A stretch of DNA of 47,548 nucleotides, taken from NCBI GenBank assembly GCA_019120545.1, contig DWUX01000226.1:1-47548 (forward strand). Direction: 5' to 3'. The stretch is from Candidatus Blautia stercoripullorum. GTDB lineage: Bacteria > Bacillota > Clostridia > Lachnospirales > Lachnospiraceae. A program made the translations under genes and the position numbers. Positions 23,876 through 32,847 of this stretch are shown here, piece after piece (position 1 is the first letter of the stretch; every line of letters begins with the position of its first letter). Under the pieces are notes generated by a model. The model searched no databases. It saw nothing but the letters and a program-made list of their open reading frames with translations, and was not told where the DNA came from.

Positions 23876-25060
23876 TTGAAAATTGCAATGATCGGCCAGA
23901 AAGAAGTCCCCTCCAGAATGGGAGGAGTCGAGGTGGCAGTGGGAGCTCTGGCAGTGAGAATGGCTGCCAGGGGATATGAAGTGACTCTTTATAACCGTCA
24001 TCGCTGCAGCTTCAGAAAAAGAAAAAAAACCGGGAAATGCCGAAAGTATAAAGGGGTTCTGATCCGGGAAGTGTGGGTGCCGGATATTACAGGGATCTCT
24101 GCGGCGGCGGGATCCCTTTTTGCCACTTTGCTGGCATTGAGAGGAAAGTACGACTGTATACATTATCATGCGGAAGGACCGGCCGCCATGTGTTTTCTGC
24201 CCCGGCTTTTTGGCATCCGGACTGTAGTGACCATACATGGTCTGGACTGGAAGAGAAGCAAATGGGGAGGATTTGCCTCCTGGTATCTGAAACAGGGAGA
24301 AAAAGCGGCGGCAGCCTGGGCGGATGAGATCATCGTGCTCAGCCGGTCCGCTCAGAAATATTTCCAGGATACCTATCACCGGAAGACCGTGCTGATCCCC
24401 AACGGGATCCAGCGGCCGGAAAGAAAAGGCACAGAGGAGATCGGGGCACGGTGGGGACTGGAGAAAGACAGATATATCCTTTTTCTGGGAAGGATCGTTC
24501 CTGAGAAGGGGATTGAAAATCTGATAAAGGCCTTTCGCCAGGTAGATACAGATAAAAAATTGGTGATCGCCGGAGGATCCTCTGATACAGATACATTTTT
24601 TGAAAAATTGAAAGAAGAAGCCATGGGAGATCCCAGGATCTTGTTCACAGGGTTTGTCCAGGGGGAAGCACTGGAGGAACTGTATTCCAACAGTTATCTG
24701 TACTGTCTTCCTTCCAATCTGGAGGGAATGCCTATCAGTCTTCTGGAAGCAATGAGTTACGGGAATTGCTGCCTGTGTTCGGATATTCCGGAATGTGCAG
24801 AGGTGATGGAGGATCTGGGCTTTTTGTTCAGGAGAGGAGACAGGGAGTCTCTTCGGGCCAGACTTCAGATGCTTTGCGAGAGACCGGATCTGGTAGAAGA
24901 GAGCCGGAAAAAAGTAACGGATTCTATATTTGAAAAATACGACTGGGACAAGATCACAGAGCAGACCCTTGCTCTGTATCAGAGAGCTATAAATAGAAAA
25001 AGAAAAAAGCGCAGGGGAGATAATGGGCGTAGAAAAATTGAAAGTTCTGATGGTAAATAA
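23876..25060 (+). CDS. Glycosyltransferase family 4, first of two
   Basis: A 394-residue retaining glycosyltransferase with two Rossmann-like halves. The N-terminal half begins KIAMIGQKEVPSRMGGVEVAV with the glycine loop. The C-terminal half has the nucleotide-sugar block FLGRIVPEKGIENLI and the E-x7-E motif in EGMPISLLEA. TTG 23876 is preferred because AAAGGTG lies seven bases before it and the protein then begins at the usual KIAMIG strand; ATG 23858 is the alternative. It acts at the cytoplasmic membrane face on the lipid-linked repeat unit. Donor and linkage cannot be told. Its end overlaps the next gene by 38 bases. Confidence 0.87.
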   Translation: MKIAMIGQKEVPSRMGGVEVAVGALAVRMAARGYEVTLYNRHRCSFRKRKKTGKCRKYKGVLIREVWVPDITGISAAAGSLFATLLALRGKYDCIHYHAEGPAAMCFLPRLFGIRTVVTIHGLDWKRSKWGGFASWYLKQGEKAAAAWADEIIVLSRSAQKYFQDTYHRKTVLIPNGIQRPERKGTEEIGARWGLEKDRYILFLGRIVPEKGIENLIKAFRQVDTDKKLVIAGGSSDTDTFFEKLKEEAMGDPRILFTGFVQGEALEELYSNSYLYCLPSNLEGMPISLLEAMSYGNCCLCSDIPECAEVMEDLGFLFRRGDRESLRARLQMLCERPDLVEESRKKVTDSIFEKYDWDKITEQTLALYQRAINRKRKKRRGDNGRRKIESSDGK

Positions 25061-26237
25061 GTTCCTGCATCCGGCAGGAGGGGCTGAAACGTATACCTTT
25101 AAGGTAGGCCGATACCTGGAAAGCCAGGGATGCCGGGTGGAGTATTTTGGCATGGCCCATAAGGAAAATATTGTGGGAAACCAATGGGGTCTATACGGGG
25201 ATCCTGTGGATTTTCATAAAAAGGGGATTTCTGCAGATCTGGTAAATCCATTGAAAATCGTTTTTTCGCCAGATGCCAGAAAAAAGGTAAAGAGGATCCT
25301 GGAAGAATTTCAGCCGGATATCATGCACGTTAATAACTTTAATTATCAGCTGACCCCTTCCATTCTGGAAGGGGCAGAAGCATATAGAAGGGACGGGAAG
25401 AAGCTGAGGATTGTCTATACAGCCCATGATCCGCAGCTGGTATGTCCAAATCATTATCTATATCAGCCAGGCACAGGGCAGGTATGTGAAAAATGTCTGG
25501 GAGGGAATTATATCCCCTGTATCCTCAGCCGGTGTATCCATGGCTCTTTTCCCAGGAGCTGTCTGGGAGCTTTGGAGGCCTGGTATTGGAAGCGGCGGAA
25601 AATCTACGGCAGCCTGGATGTGATCGTCTGTCCTTCGGAATTTATAAAAAGCAGGCTGGATACAGATCCGCTGCTGGCGCCGAAAACCAGGGTCCTTCCC
25701 AATTTTGTCCGTCCTGTTGCAGGAGAAAAGAAAACAAAGGGAAGCTATATCCTGTATTTGGGGCGGTATTCCCGGGAAAAGGGGATCCTGACCCTTCTGG
25801 AAGCATGCAGAGAACTGCCGGATATTCCTTTTGTATTTGCAGGAGGAGGTCCTTTGGAAGACAGACTGCGGGAGACAGAGAATGTTAAAAATGCAGGATT
25901 TCTGAAAGAGCAGGAGCTGGATCAGATGATCAGAGGAGCAAGGTTTACCGTATGTCCTTCAGAATGTAATGAAAACTGTCCTTTCTCAGTTATGGAAAGT
26001 ATTATGAACGGGACGCCGGTGCTGGGAGCTATACGGGGCGGCGTGCCGGAACTGATCCGGCCGGGAAAGACAGGGTGGCTTTTCCCATCCGGGGATAAGG
26101 AGACTTTAAAGAATATGATCCGGAAAATCTGGGACAGCAGTGAACCGGAGAGTCTTTCCAGATCCTGCGGGGATGTTCACTTTGATACCATAGAAGAGTA
26201 TGGGAAAAAATTGATAGAATTGTATAAGGGTCATTGA
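25023..26237 (+). CDS. Glycosyltransferase family 4, second of two
   Basis: A 404-residue GT4 protein. The N-terminus reads LKVLMVNKFLHPAGGAETY, the substrate-loop style common in capsule clusters. A cysteine group, CPNHY, CEKC and CIHGSC-like spacing around residues 140-180, may bind metal and is seen in a subset of GT4 enzymes. The donor-site E-x7-E lies in ECNENCPFSVMES. GGGGAG precedes ATG 25023, which lies inside the previous gene, indicating translational coupling. It adds one sugar of the repeat unit; specificity is unknown. Confidence 0.87.
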   Translation: MGVEKLKVLMVNKFLHPAGGAETYTFKVGRYLESQGCRVEYFGMAHKENIVGNQWGLYGDPVDFHKKGISADLVNPLKIVFSPDARKKVKRILEEFQPDIMHVNNFNYQLTPSILEGAEAYRRDGKKLRIVYTAHDPQLVCPNHYLYQPGTGQVCEKCLGGNYIPCILSRCIHGSFPRSCLGALEAWYWKRRKIYGSLDVIVCPSEFIKSRLDTDPLLAPKTRVLPNFVRPVAGEKKTKGSYILYLGRYSREKGILTLLEACRELPDIPFVFAGGGPLEDRLRETENVKNAGFLKEQELDQMIRGARFTVCPSECNENCPFSVMESIMNGTPVLGAIRGGVPELIRPGKTGWLFPSGDKETLKNMIRKIWDSSEPESLSRSCGDVHFDTIEEYGKKLIELYKGH

Positions 26238-26251
26238 AAGGCGGAAAGTAA

Positions 26252-27256
26252 GTGACAGAGAAGATAGATTTTGTGATTTTGTGGGTGGATGGAACGGATC
26301 CGGAATGGCAGAGACAGAGAAGAAGCTATGCCCGGGAAGATATGGATAATGGAGACGATGAGAACAGGTTCCGGGACTGGGGTCTGATGAAATACTGGTT
26401 CCGGGGGGTAGAGCGCTTTGCCCCGTGGGTGAACCGTGTTTTTCTGGTGACTAACGGCCAGGTTCCTAAATGGCTGGACCTGACCAATCCTAAGCTCAGG
26501 CTGGTGAAACACCAGGATTATATACCGGAAAAATTTCTGCCTACTTTTAATTCAAATGTGATCGAATTGTGGATCCATAAGATTCCAGATCTGGGAGAAA
26601 GATTTGTATTGTTTAATGATGATATGTTTCTCACTGCGCCGGTCAGGCCGGAAGAGTTTTTCAGAGACGGACTTCCCTGTGAATCTGCGCTGCTGGATAT
26701 GGCCACTGCTCCGGGACCGGAGGACTGCCTGCCTCATATGCAGATCAACAATTTTGCTTTGATCAACAGACATTTTAATAAGAAGGAAGTGCTGAAAAAA
26801 AACGGAAGAAAATTTTTTACTCCGAAATACAGAGGGGATCTGCTGAGAAATCTGCTGCTGTTTCCTTTTCAGTATTTTTCCTGCTTTCGGGATTCTCATC
26901 TTCCTACTTCCTATTTAAAAAGTACCTTTCAGCAGGTATGGGAGGAAGAAGGTCCTTTGCTGGAAGAATGCGGGAATCATCGCTTTCGGTCTAAATGGGA
27001 TCTTACTCACTGGCTGATGAAAAGCTGGCAGATCTGCGAGGGAAAATTTCACTCCCGGAGCACGGTATGGGGCCGGCATTATGAACTGTGGGAGGATGAC
27101 CTGGAAGAGATATCCAGGAGTCTGGAAAGGCAGAAGTATCATGTAATATGTCTCAACGACAGCAAAATGGATATTGATTTTGAAGGGACGCAAAGAAAGC
27201 TGCAGAAAAGTTTTGACAGGATACTCCCGGAACCATCGGGATTTGAAATACGATAA
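26252..27256 (+). CDS. Stealth-family capsular sugar-phosphate transferase
   Basis: A 334-residue Stealth protein, a family that transfers hexose-1-phosphate to build phosphodiester-linked capsules. Conserved region 1 starts the protein (IDFVILWVDGTDPEW). A central block carries NSNVIELWIHKI and LFNDDMFL, and HxxSP-like later elements include SKWDLTHWLMKSW. The start is GTG 26252, 15 bases after the previous stop. Its presence suggests that the polymer contains phosphodiester bonds. It is encoded in the middle of the operon between glycosyltransferase and polymerase genes. Confidence 0.85.
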   Translation: MTEKIDFVILWVDGTDPEWQRQRRSYAREDMDNGDDENRFRDWGLMKYWFRGVERFAPWVNRVFLVTNGQVPKWLDLTNPKLRLVKHQDYIPEKFLPTFNSNVIELWIHKIPDLGERFVLFNDDMFLTAPVRPEEFFRDGLPCESALLDMATAPGPEDCLPHMQINNFALINRHFNKKEVLKKNGRKFFTPKYRGDLLRNLLLFPFQYFSCFRDSHLPTSYLKSTFQQVWEEEGPLLEECGNHRFRSKWDLTHWLMKSWQICEGKFHSRSTVWGRHYELWEDDLEEISRSLERQKYHVICLNDSKMDIDFEGTQRKLQKSFDRILPEPSGFEIR

Positions 27257-27278
27257 GAAGAAACAGGAGCGAAAGAGT

Positions 27279-28538
27279 ATGAGATCAGTTACTTGGAGAA
27301 AAACCTGGCTGGTTGGTTTTTTGATCATTCTATTTTTGCTGCAGAATCCCCTGCAGCAGCATCTGGAGCCTTTTCAATATGTGGATGAGATCTTTGGACT
27401 GCTGATCGTCCCCCTGGCTTTTCTCAGGTTTTTTCAGAGAAAGCTTACACTAGGCTGGACAAGAGAGAAAGCAGTATTGGGGGCTTTACTCCTGATATTC
27501 TGGATCAGCGGATGGTGCGGAGTGATCGCCTACAGATATCAGCCTTTGTTAAATTCAGCTCAGGACGCTTATGTAAATATAAAGTTCTTTCTGGCTTTAG
27601 GGGCTTCTTACCTGATGTTTGCCTTTGATGCTATAGATTTTGACAGCATAAAGAAAAAGCTTTGGCCGCTGCTTAATATCATCACCCTGGCGCTGTTTGT
27701 CTTGTGCGTGGCGGATCAGTGCTTCAAGATATTTGACGCAGATATGCGGGGCGGTCTGCGGGCGGTTAAATTATTTTATTCTGCTTATACCATTCTGGTA
27801 GGAAACTGTGTGCTTTTATGCGGGATTTATTTCTGGCTATATAAGGAGAAAGGAAAGAGGATCATCCTTCCTCTGGTGTTGCTTGCGTTTGTGATGCTGA
27901 GCACCAGGAGAGTAAAGGCCATGGGGGTAGTCGCCTGTGTGCTTTTGATCTATCTCCTGGTCTTTCATAAGAGACAGAAGATCAGTAAAAAAGTGAAAAT
28001 ATTTGCGGTAGCTGTTTTGATACTGGCAGGGGCGGCGGCAGCCTATCAGATTATAAGCTATTACTTCCTTATGGGAGTAGAGTCGGCCAGGGCCGTGCTT
28101 ACCATCGGAGCGCCTTTTATAGCCTGGGATCATTTTCCTTTCGGGACAGGATGGGGAACTTATGGATCTGCGTTTTCTGTAGAGCCGTATTCTCCTGTGT
28201 ATGGAATGTACCGCATGGCGGGAGTCTGGGGTCTTTCTCCCGATTACCCGGATTTCGTCTCAGATACTTTCTGGCCTATGATCCTGGGAGAATGCGGATT
28301 TTTTGGGCTTCTGGCGCTTCTGGGAGTGCTGTTTTTGCTGGTTAAAAAGATTTTTTCTATGAAAAAGGACAAAAGCACCTTTGCTTCCGGTCTGGTTCCT
28401 CTGGCGTATCTTTTGATCTCCAGTACCAGCGAGTCGGCTTTTGCAAATCCCATCGCTGTTCCTCTGGCGTTCTGGCTGGGATTTCTTTTCGCACAGGAGA
28501 AGATCAAAGAGAAGAAGGGACAGGAGGCCAAAGAGTGA
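27279..28538 (+). CDS. Wzy/O-antigen-ligase-like polysaccharide polymerase
   Basis: A 419-residue integral membrane protein with about ten to twelve hydrophobic segments and a large extracellular loop in the C-terminal half (about 285-330, including FPFGTGWGTYGS and a Tyr-rich stretch). This layout and the HFPFGTGWGTYG block fit the Wzy/WaaL group that polymerises repeat units outside the membrane. ATG 27279 follows AGGAG at 27265-27269; the frame extending to 27174 overlaps the Stealth gene. Its stop overlaps the flippase GTG. Confidence 0.8.
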   Translation: MRSVTWRKTWLVGFLIILFLLQNPLQQHLEPFQYVDEIFGLLIVPLAFLRFFQRKLTLGWTREKAVLGALLLIFWISGWCGVIAYRYQPLLNSAQDAYVNIKFFLALGASYLMFAFDAIDFDSIKKKLWPLLNIITLALFVLCVADQCFKIFDADMRGGLRAVKLFYSAYTILVGNCVLLCGIYFWLYKEKGKRIILPLVLLAFVMLSTRRVKAMGVVACVLLIYLLVFHKRQKISKKVKIFAVAVLILAGAAAAYQIISYYFLMGVESARAVLTIGAPFIAWDHFPFGTGWGTYGSAFSVEPYSPVYGMYRMAGVWGLSPDYPDFVSDTFWPMILGECGFFGLLALLGVLFLLVKKIFSMKKDKSTFASGLVPLAYLLISSTSESAFANPIAVPLAFWLGFLFAQEKIKEKKGQEAKE

Positions 28539-29995
28539 AGATAAATCTGATGAGAAAATACAGGGAAATGTCTCCGGCTGTCCGGACATCTCTCTGGTTT
28601 ACTTTCTGCCAGTTTCTGCAGAGGGGGATTTCTTTTATCACCGTACCGGTATTTACCAGACTCCTCACTACAGAGGAATATGGGATCTGTAATGTTTATT
28701 TTGCCTGGTTTGAGGTGTTTCTCCTCTTTACTTCTCTGAAGATTCCTTATGAGGGGCTGAACAACGGACTGATCCGCTATGAGGAGGATAAGGACGGCTA
28801 TACTTCTTCTGTTATGGGACTGATCCTGGTGATGACTGCAGTCTCTACGGGGATCTATCTTTTGTTCCACCCCTGGATCGACCGGGCCACAGGACTGAGC
28901 AGCTTTATCATGCTGCTGATGTTTGTCCAGCTGATGTTCAATCCGCCTTTAATGCTGTGGACTAACAGGGAACGCTTTGACTTCCGGTACAGAAAGCCTG
29001 TGGCGGTTACCGTGGCAAGTACGGTGCTGAACCTTCTGATCACAGTTCTGGCCGTTGTAAGCACCAGCTATAAAGCAGAAGCCAGGATCATCGGTTCTGT
29101 ATTTGTCCAGACTCTCTTCGGAGTGATACTGGCGGCAGTGCTTTTTGCCAAGGGAAAAACCTTCTATAAAAAAGAGTACTGGAGTTTTGCTCTGCGATTT
29201 AATCTGCCGCTGATTTTCTATTATGTATCCCAGCTGATCTTGAACCAGTCAGACCGTATTCTGATCAACTACTTTCAGGGAAGCGGAAAGGCGGCTGTGT
29301 ACAGCGTGGCTTATTCGGCGGCAACCCTTATGCTTCTTGTGCTGTCTGCCATAAACGGTTCTTTTAATCCCTGGATGTATAAGAAGCTGAAGGCGGGAAA
29401 ATTTCAGGAGGTGGGCCGGACAGCGTCGGCTCTGTGCCTGCTGGTAGGGGGAGCGACCTTTGCGGTCAGCGCTCTGGCTCCGGATCTGGTAAGGATCCTG
29501 GCAACAGAAGCTTATATGGAGGCGATCTGGATCATTGCGCCGGTTTCTGCCAGTGTGTTTTTTATTTTCTTATATATGGTATTTGCAAATGTGGAGATGT
29601 ACTATGGAGAAAATAAGGGGATTTCCATTATCTCTATTGTATGTTCTGTGCTGAATATTATCCTGAATATCATTTTCATTCCTATATTCGGCTATTTTGC
29701 CGCAGGATGGACCACTCTGCTCTGCTATATGCTGCTGACCCTTCTTCATTATATATTAATGAGGAGAGCCTGCAGGATCCATCATATCCGGAAAAGAGTA
29801 TTTCAGGACAATGTGATTCTGGCGATTTCAGGAGGAGTGGTGCTCTTATCTTTCATAGCTATGGGATTGTACCGTCTGTCCTACCTTCGGTATGGCGCTT
29901 TGCTCTGTGCGGCTGCTGTACTTTTTGCTTTTCGGAAAAAACTGCTTGTTATCTTAAAGCAGATGAGCAGAGGGGGAGAGAACCATGAAGAGTGA
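28535..29995 (+). CDS. Wzx-type polysaccharide flippase
   Basis: A 486-residue membrane protein with about 12 to 14 hydrophobic segments and the N-terminal pattern of MOP-superfamily flippases (TFCQFLQRGISFITVPVFTRLLTTEEYG). It should turn lipid-linked repeat units to the outer face. GTG 28535 has AGGAGG at 28522-28527 seven bases upstream; ATG 28550 would be a weaker alternative. It overlaps the polymerase gene by four bases and the acyltransferase gene by 11. Confidence 0.9.
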   Translation: MKINLMRKYREMSPAVRTSLWFTFCQFLQRGISFITVPVFTRLLTTEEYGICNVYFAWFEVFLLFTSLKIPYEGLNNGLIRYEEDKDGYTSSVMGLILVMTAVSTGIYLLFHPWIDRATGLSSFIMLLMFVQLMFNPPLMLWTNRERFDFRYRKPVAVTVASTVLNLLITVLAVVSTSYKAEARIIGSVFVQTLFGVILAAVLFAKGKTFYKKEYWSFALRFNLPLIFYYVSQLILNQSDRILINYFQGSGKAAVYSVAYSAATLMLLVLSAINGSFNPWMYKKLKAGKFQEVGRTASALCLLVGGATFAVSALAPDLVRILATEAYMEAIWIIAPVSASVFFIFLYMVFANVEMYYGENKGISIISIVCSVLNIILNIIFIPIFGYFAAGWTTLLCYMLLTLLHYILMRRACRIHHIRKRVFQDNVILAISGGVVLLSFIAMGLYRLSYLRYGALLCAAAVLFAFRKKLLVILKQMSRGGENHEE

Positions 29996-31070
29996 ACAGG
30001 CAAAGGCGCTGAGCCTTGGATACTTTAATATGGCCAGAGGCCTTGGGATGATTCTGATCGTTCTGGGACATTCTGTAAATCTGTATCTGGCTTCTTCGGA
30101 ACCTGCAGGATCCGGTCCTTTTTCAGGGTTTGGCAGTGTTCTGGGAGGAGGGGTTATGGCGGCCTTCTTTATGATAAGCGGATTTGGATTTTATAAGAGA
30201 AGCCCGAGAAAGTGTTTTTCTATCCAGTGCAGGCTTCTGCTCCGTCCATATTTCTGGGTGGCGGGAGCTGTCCTGGCTACAAAGCTGCTGCTGGCTGTGG
30301 TAAAACAACGGTCTTTCCTGGAAAACGGAGGAGAACTGGTCCTTACCTATCTGTTGGGACTGAACGCAGAAGGGGGAGGAAAGCTGTTCGGAATACCGGT
30401 AGAGTCTGTGAGTATTTTCTGGTTTGTACTGGCTCTTTTTGGCGGCTGGATCCTTTATAACGGGATTTCCAGGCTCCATTCTCAGAGACTGAAATATTTC
30501 TGTGTGGCAGGGTGCGTGATCTTAAGCTATGCTATGACCCTGCTGTGGAAAATCTGGCCCTACTGCCTTCCTATGGCTTTTTTGGCGGCAGGTTATCTCT
30601 GGGCAGGAGAGGCTATAAAAAACCATGATCTTCTGGAAGGAAAGCTGCCCTGGACCTGGTGGGCACTGATTGCTGCTCTGGCAGGGATCACCGCTGCCTT
30701 TGGAGGAGTAAATATTGTAGCCTGTGTCTGGAAGCTGGGGATTCTGGATGTGGCCGGATCCTTTTGCTGGGGATTTCTCCTTCTCAGGCTGTATGCCCTG
30801 TTTATGAAAAGGGAGCATAAGGGGAAGATTTTCGGGGCTCTGGAGGAGATTGGATTTCAGTCTATCTGGATCGTGTGTCTTCACGCTTATGAAAAAGTGA
30901 TTTTTCCATGGTACCGGATCCCGGGGATCCTTCCGGATCATCCATGGATCGGCGTAGGTCTGTGTTTTATAGGCAGATGTATCATAATGTATGTGCTTTA
31001 CAAAGTGATTTTGTGTATAATAAAGAAAACAAAGAAGAAAAAGACCGGAAAAATCGTACTGGAGAGGTGA
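29985..31070 (+). CDS. Membrane acyltransferase (acyltransferase_3 family)
   Basis: A 361-residue polytopic protein with about ten membrane helices. The N-terminus shows the family's catalytic-type block ARGLGMILIVLGHSV with the conserved histidine in LGHS, followed by a short R-rich cytoplasmic loop. Members transfer acetyl or longer acyl groups to surface sugars. The two genes behind it encode an acyl-activating enzyme and a carrier protein, which suggests an acyl group supplied from a carrier instead of acetyl-CoA. The donor is inferred. Confidence 0.8.
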   Translation: MKSEQAKALSLGYFNMARGLGMILIVLGHSVNLYLASSEPAGSGPFSGFGSVLGGGVMAAFFMISGFGFYKRSPRKCFSIQCRLLLRPYFWVAGAVLATKLLLAVVKQRSFLENGGELVLTYLLGLNAEGGGKLFGIPVESVSIFWFVLALFGGWILYNGISRLHSQRLKYFCVAGCVILSYAMTLLWKIWPYCLPMAFLAAGYLWAGEAIKNHDLLEGKLPWTWWALIAALAGITAAFGGVNIVACVWKLGILDVAGSFCWGFLLLRLYALFMKREHKGKIFGALEEIGFQSIWIVCLHAYEKVIFPWYRIPGILPDHPWIGVGLCFIGRCIIMYVLYKVILCIIKKTKKKKTGKIVLER

Positions 31071-31076
31071 GGGAGA

Positions 31077-32573
31077 ATGGGAGAAAAAACAGCGATACCG
31101 GAAAACATGGGACAGACCATGGAACTGCTGGAGAGAGCCCTTGCAGGACGCAGGGTTTTCCGATATATGGAAGAGCTTCAGGTTAAAGAAGTCTTCGCAG
31201 AGGAATTCTTCGGGAAGATCAAAAGACGGGCCCGGGGGATCATCCGGAAGGGTCTTCAGGGAAAACATATAGGGATCATGGGAAACAACAGCCTGGAATG
31301 GATGGCAAGCCTGTGCGCAGTATTCTGGAGCGGGTCTGTGGCAGTTCTTCTGGATAAAGAAATGGACGGAGAAACTCTCCGGGACAAAGTTCAGAAAGTA
31401 GAGATCAGGGGAATCCTTTATGATGATTTTGCCGCGAAGACTGTTCAGGACACAGAACTGCCCCATTCTCTGGTAAAGATTTCCTTTTCGGAGCTCCAGA
31501 AAGAAGATGAAAACTGTCATGGCGAAGAGTTAAGCTGTGCAAAAAGAAAGGGAGAGGAACTGGCCTGTGTGTTTTTTACTTCGGGAACAACAGGGGAGAG
31601 CAAGGGGGTTATGATGTCTGAGCAGGGGCTGGCGGCAGGGATCTGCCACCAGGTCAACGATCAGAGGTTTCAGGCTCTTCTTGCGGTTCTTCCCTTCCAT
31701 CATCTTTCCGGATTTTCTTCTGTGCTGAACGCTCTGTATCTGGGAGCCGAGGTCTGTATCGCAGAGGATATGAAGTATTTTTACCGGTATCTGGAGTGTA
31801 TGAAGCCGGATTATGTATTTGTGGTGCCTTCTATGCTGCGGATGCTTGCACGGAAGCTGAAAAAGGGCGGGCCTAACGGGAATCTTCTGGGATGGAACCT
31901 GAAGATGATCAATTGCGGAGGCGCTTCTTTCTGCCCGGAATTTCTGCAGATGCTCCTGGAACATAAGATCAAAGTTTTTCAGGGTTATGGAGCCTCAGAA
32001 GCAGGGGCCATAGGTTTTATGTGGGAGATGACTCTGGACCGCCCGGACACTATCGGAAAGCCTCCGAAAGATATGGAAGTAAAAATTGAGAATGGAGAAC
32101 TCTGTCTGCGAAGTCCTTCTGTTATGATGGGATACTATGGAGAGAAAGAAGAAACAGAAAAAGTACTTTGTCAGGGCTGGTATGCTACCGGAGATCTGTG
32201 CCGGATGGACGGGGAAGGGTATCTTTATCTTACAGGACGAAGAAATAATCTGATCATTCTGGCAAACGGGGAAAATGTCAGCCCTGAAGAAATCGAGAAA
32301 AAACTGTATCAGTATGAAGATATCCAGGAAGTTGTGGCAGGGGCAGAAGAAAATCTGATCACCGGGGTGATTTTTCCCAGATATCCGGAGAAGTGCTCCC
32401 CTCAGGAAAAAGAGGAGATCAAAGACAGGATCCGCAGGGAGGTCGAAGAGTATAACCAGTCTGTACCTGTCTATAAGCAGATCAAAAAGATCCGTTTTTT
32501 GGAAGAGGCTCCGGAGAAAACTGCCATTGGAAAACTGATACGCCGTAAGGTACTGGAAGGAGAAGAGAAATGA
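31077..32573 (+). CDS. Acyl-activating enzyme (AMP-dependent ligase) of the polysaccharide operon
   Basis: A 498-residue ANL-superfamily enzyme. The ATP loop TSGTTGESKG is at 168-177, then FQGYGASEAG, the GDLCRMDGEG ribose-binding block and TGRRNNLIILANGENVSPEE, the hinge typical of acyl-CoA/ACP ligases. The final KTAIGKL supplies the catalytic lysine. It overlaps the carrier protein gene by four bases and follows the acyltransferase by six, so the three probably act as one unit: activation, loading onto the carrier, then transfer to the glycan. The acid is not identifiable. Confidence 0.85.
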   Translation: MGEKTAIPENMGQTMELLERALAGRRVFRYMEELQVKEVFAEEFFGKIKRRARGIIRKGLQGKHIGIMGNNSLEWMASLCAVFWSGSVAVLLDKEMDGETLRDKVQKVEIRGILYDDFAAKTVQDTELPHSLVKISFSELQKEDENCHGEELSCAKRKGEELACVFFTSGTTGESKGVMMSEQGLAAGICHQVNDQRFQALLAVLPFHHLSGFSSVLNALYLGAEVCIAEDMKYFYRYLECMKPDYVFVVPSMLRMLARKLKKGGPNGNLLGWNLKMINCGGASFCPEFLQMLLEHKIKVFQGYGASEAGAIGFMWEMTLDRPDTIGKPPKDMEVKIENGELCLRSPSVMMGYYGEKEETEKVLCQGWYATGDLCRMDGEGYLYLTGRRNNLIILANGENVSPEEIEKKLYQYEDIQEVVAGAEENLITGVIFPRYPEKCSPQEKEEIKDRIRREVEEYNQSVPVYKQIKKIRFLEEAPEKTAIGKLIRRKVLEGEEK

Positions 32574-32815
32574 CTGTCGAGGAAGTAAAAGAGAAGACCA
32601 TGGAAGTGATCCGGGAATCTACAGAGACAGAAATGGATATTACAGAAGATACCGGCCTTTATGAAGATATGGGGCTGGCATCTGTGGAAGCCTATGTGCT
32701 TCTCTGTGATCTGGAGGATACTTTTGGGATAAAAATCCCGGCTTCCGAACTTCGGAAAGTAGGCACAGTGGGAGATTTGTGCCGGCTGGTGATCCAGATC
32801 CTGAGTGAAGGATAA
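32570..32815 (+). CDS. Acyl carrier protein
   Basis: An 81-residue acidic carrier protein. The phosphopantetheine site is Ser38 in GLASVEAY, in place of the usual DSL. The helix after it (LLCDLEDTFGIKIP) and the closing TVGDLCRLV strand-helix match the ACP fold. ATG overlaps the ligase stop (ATGA). It is probably a dedicated carrier for the operon's acyl ligase, not the fatty-acid ACP; loading requires a 4'-phosphopantetheinyl transferase encoded elsewhere. Confidence 0.87.
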   Translation: MTVEEVKEKTMEVIRESTETEMDITEDTGLYEDMGLASVEAYVLLCDLEDTFGIKIPASELRKVGTVGDLCRLVIQILSEG

Positions 32816-32847
32816 AAAACATAAGAGGAAAGGCCGGGTGAAGGAGA

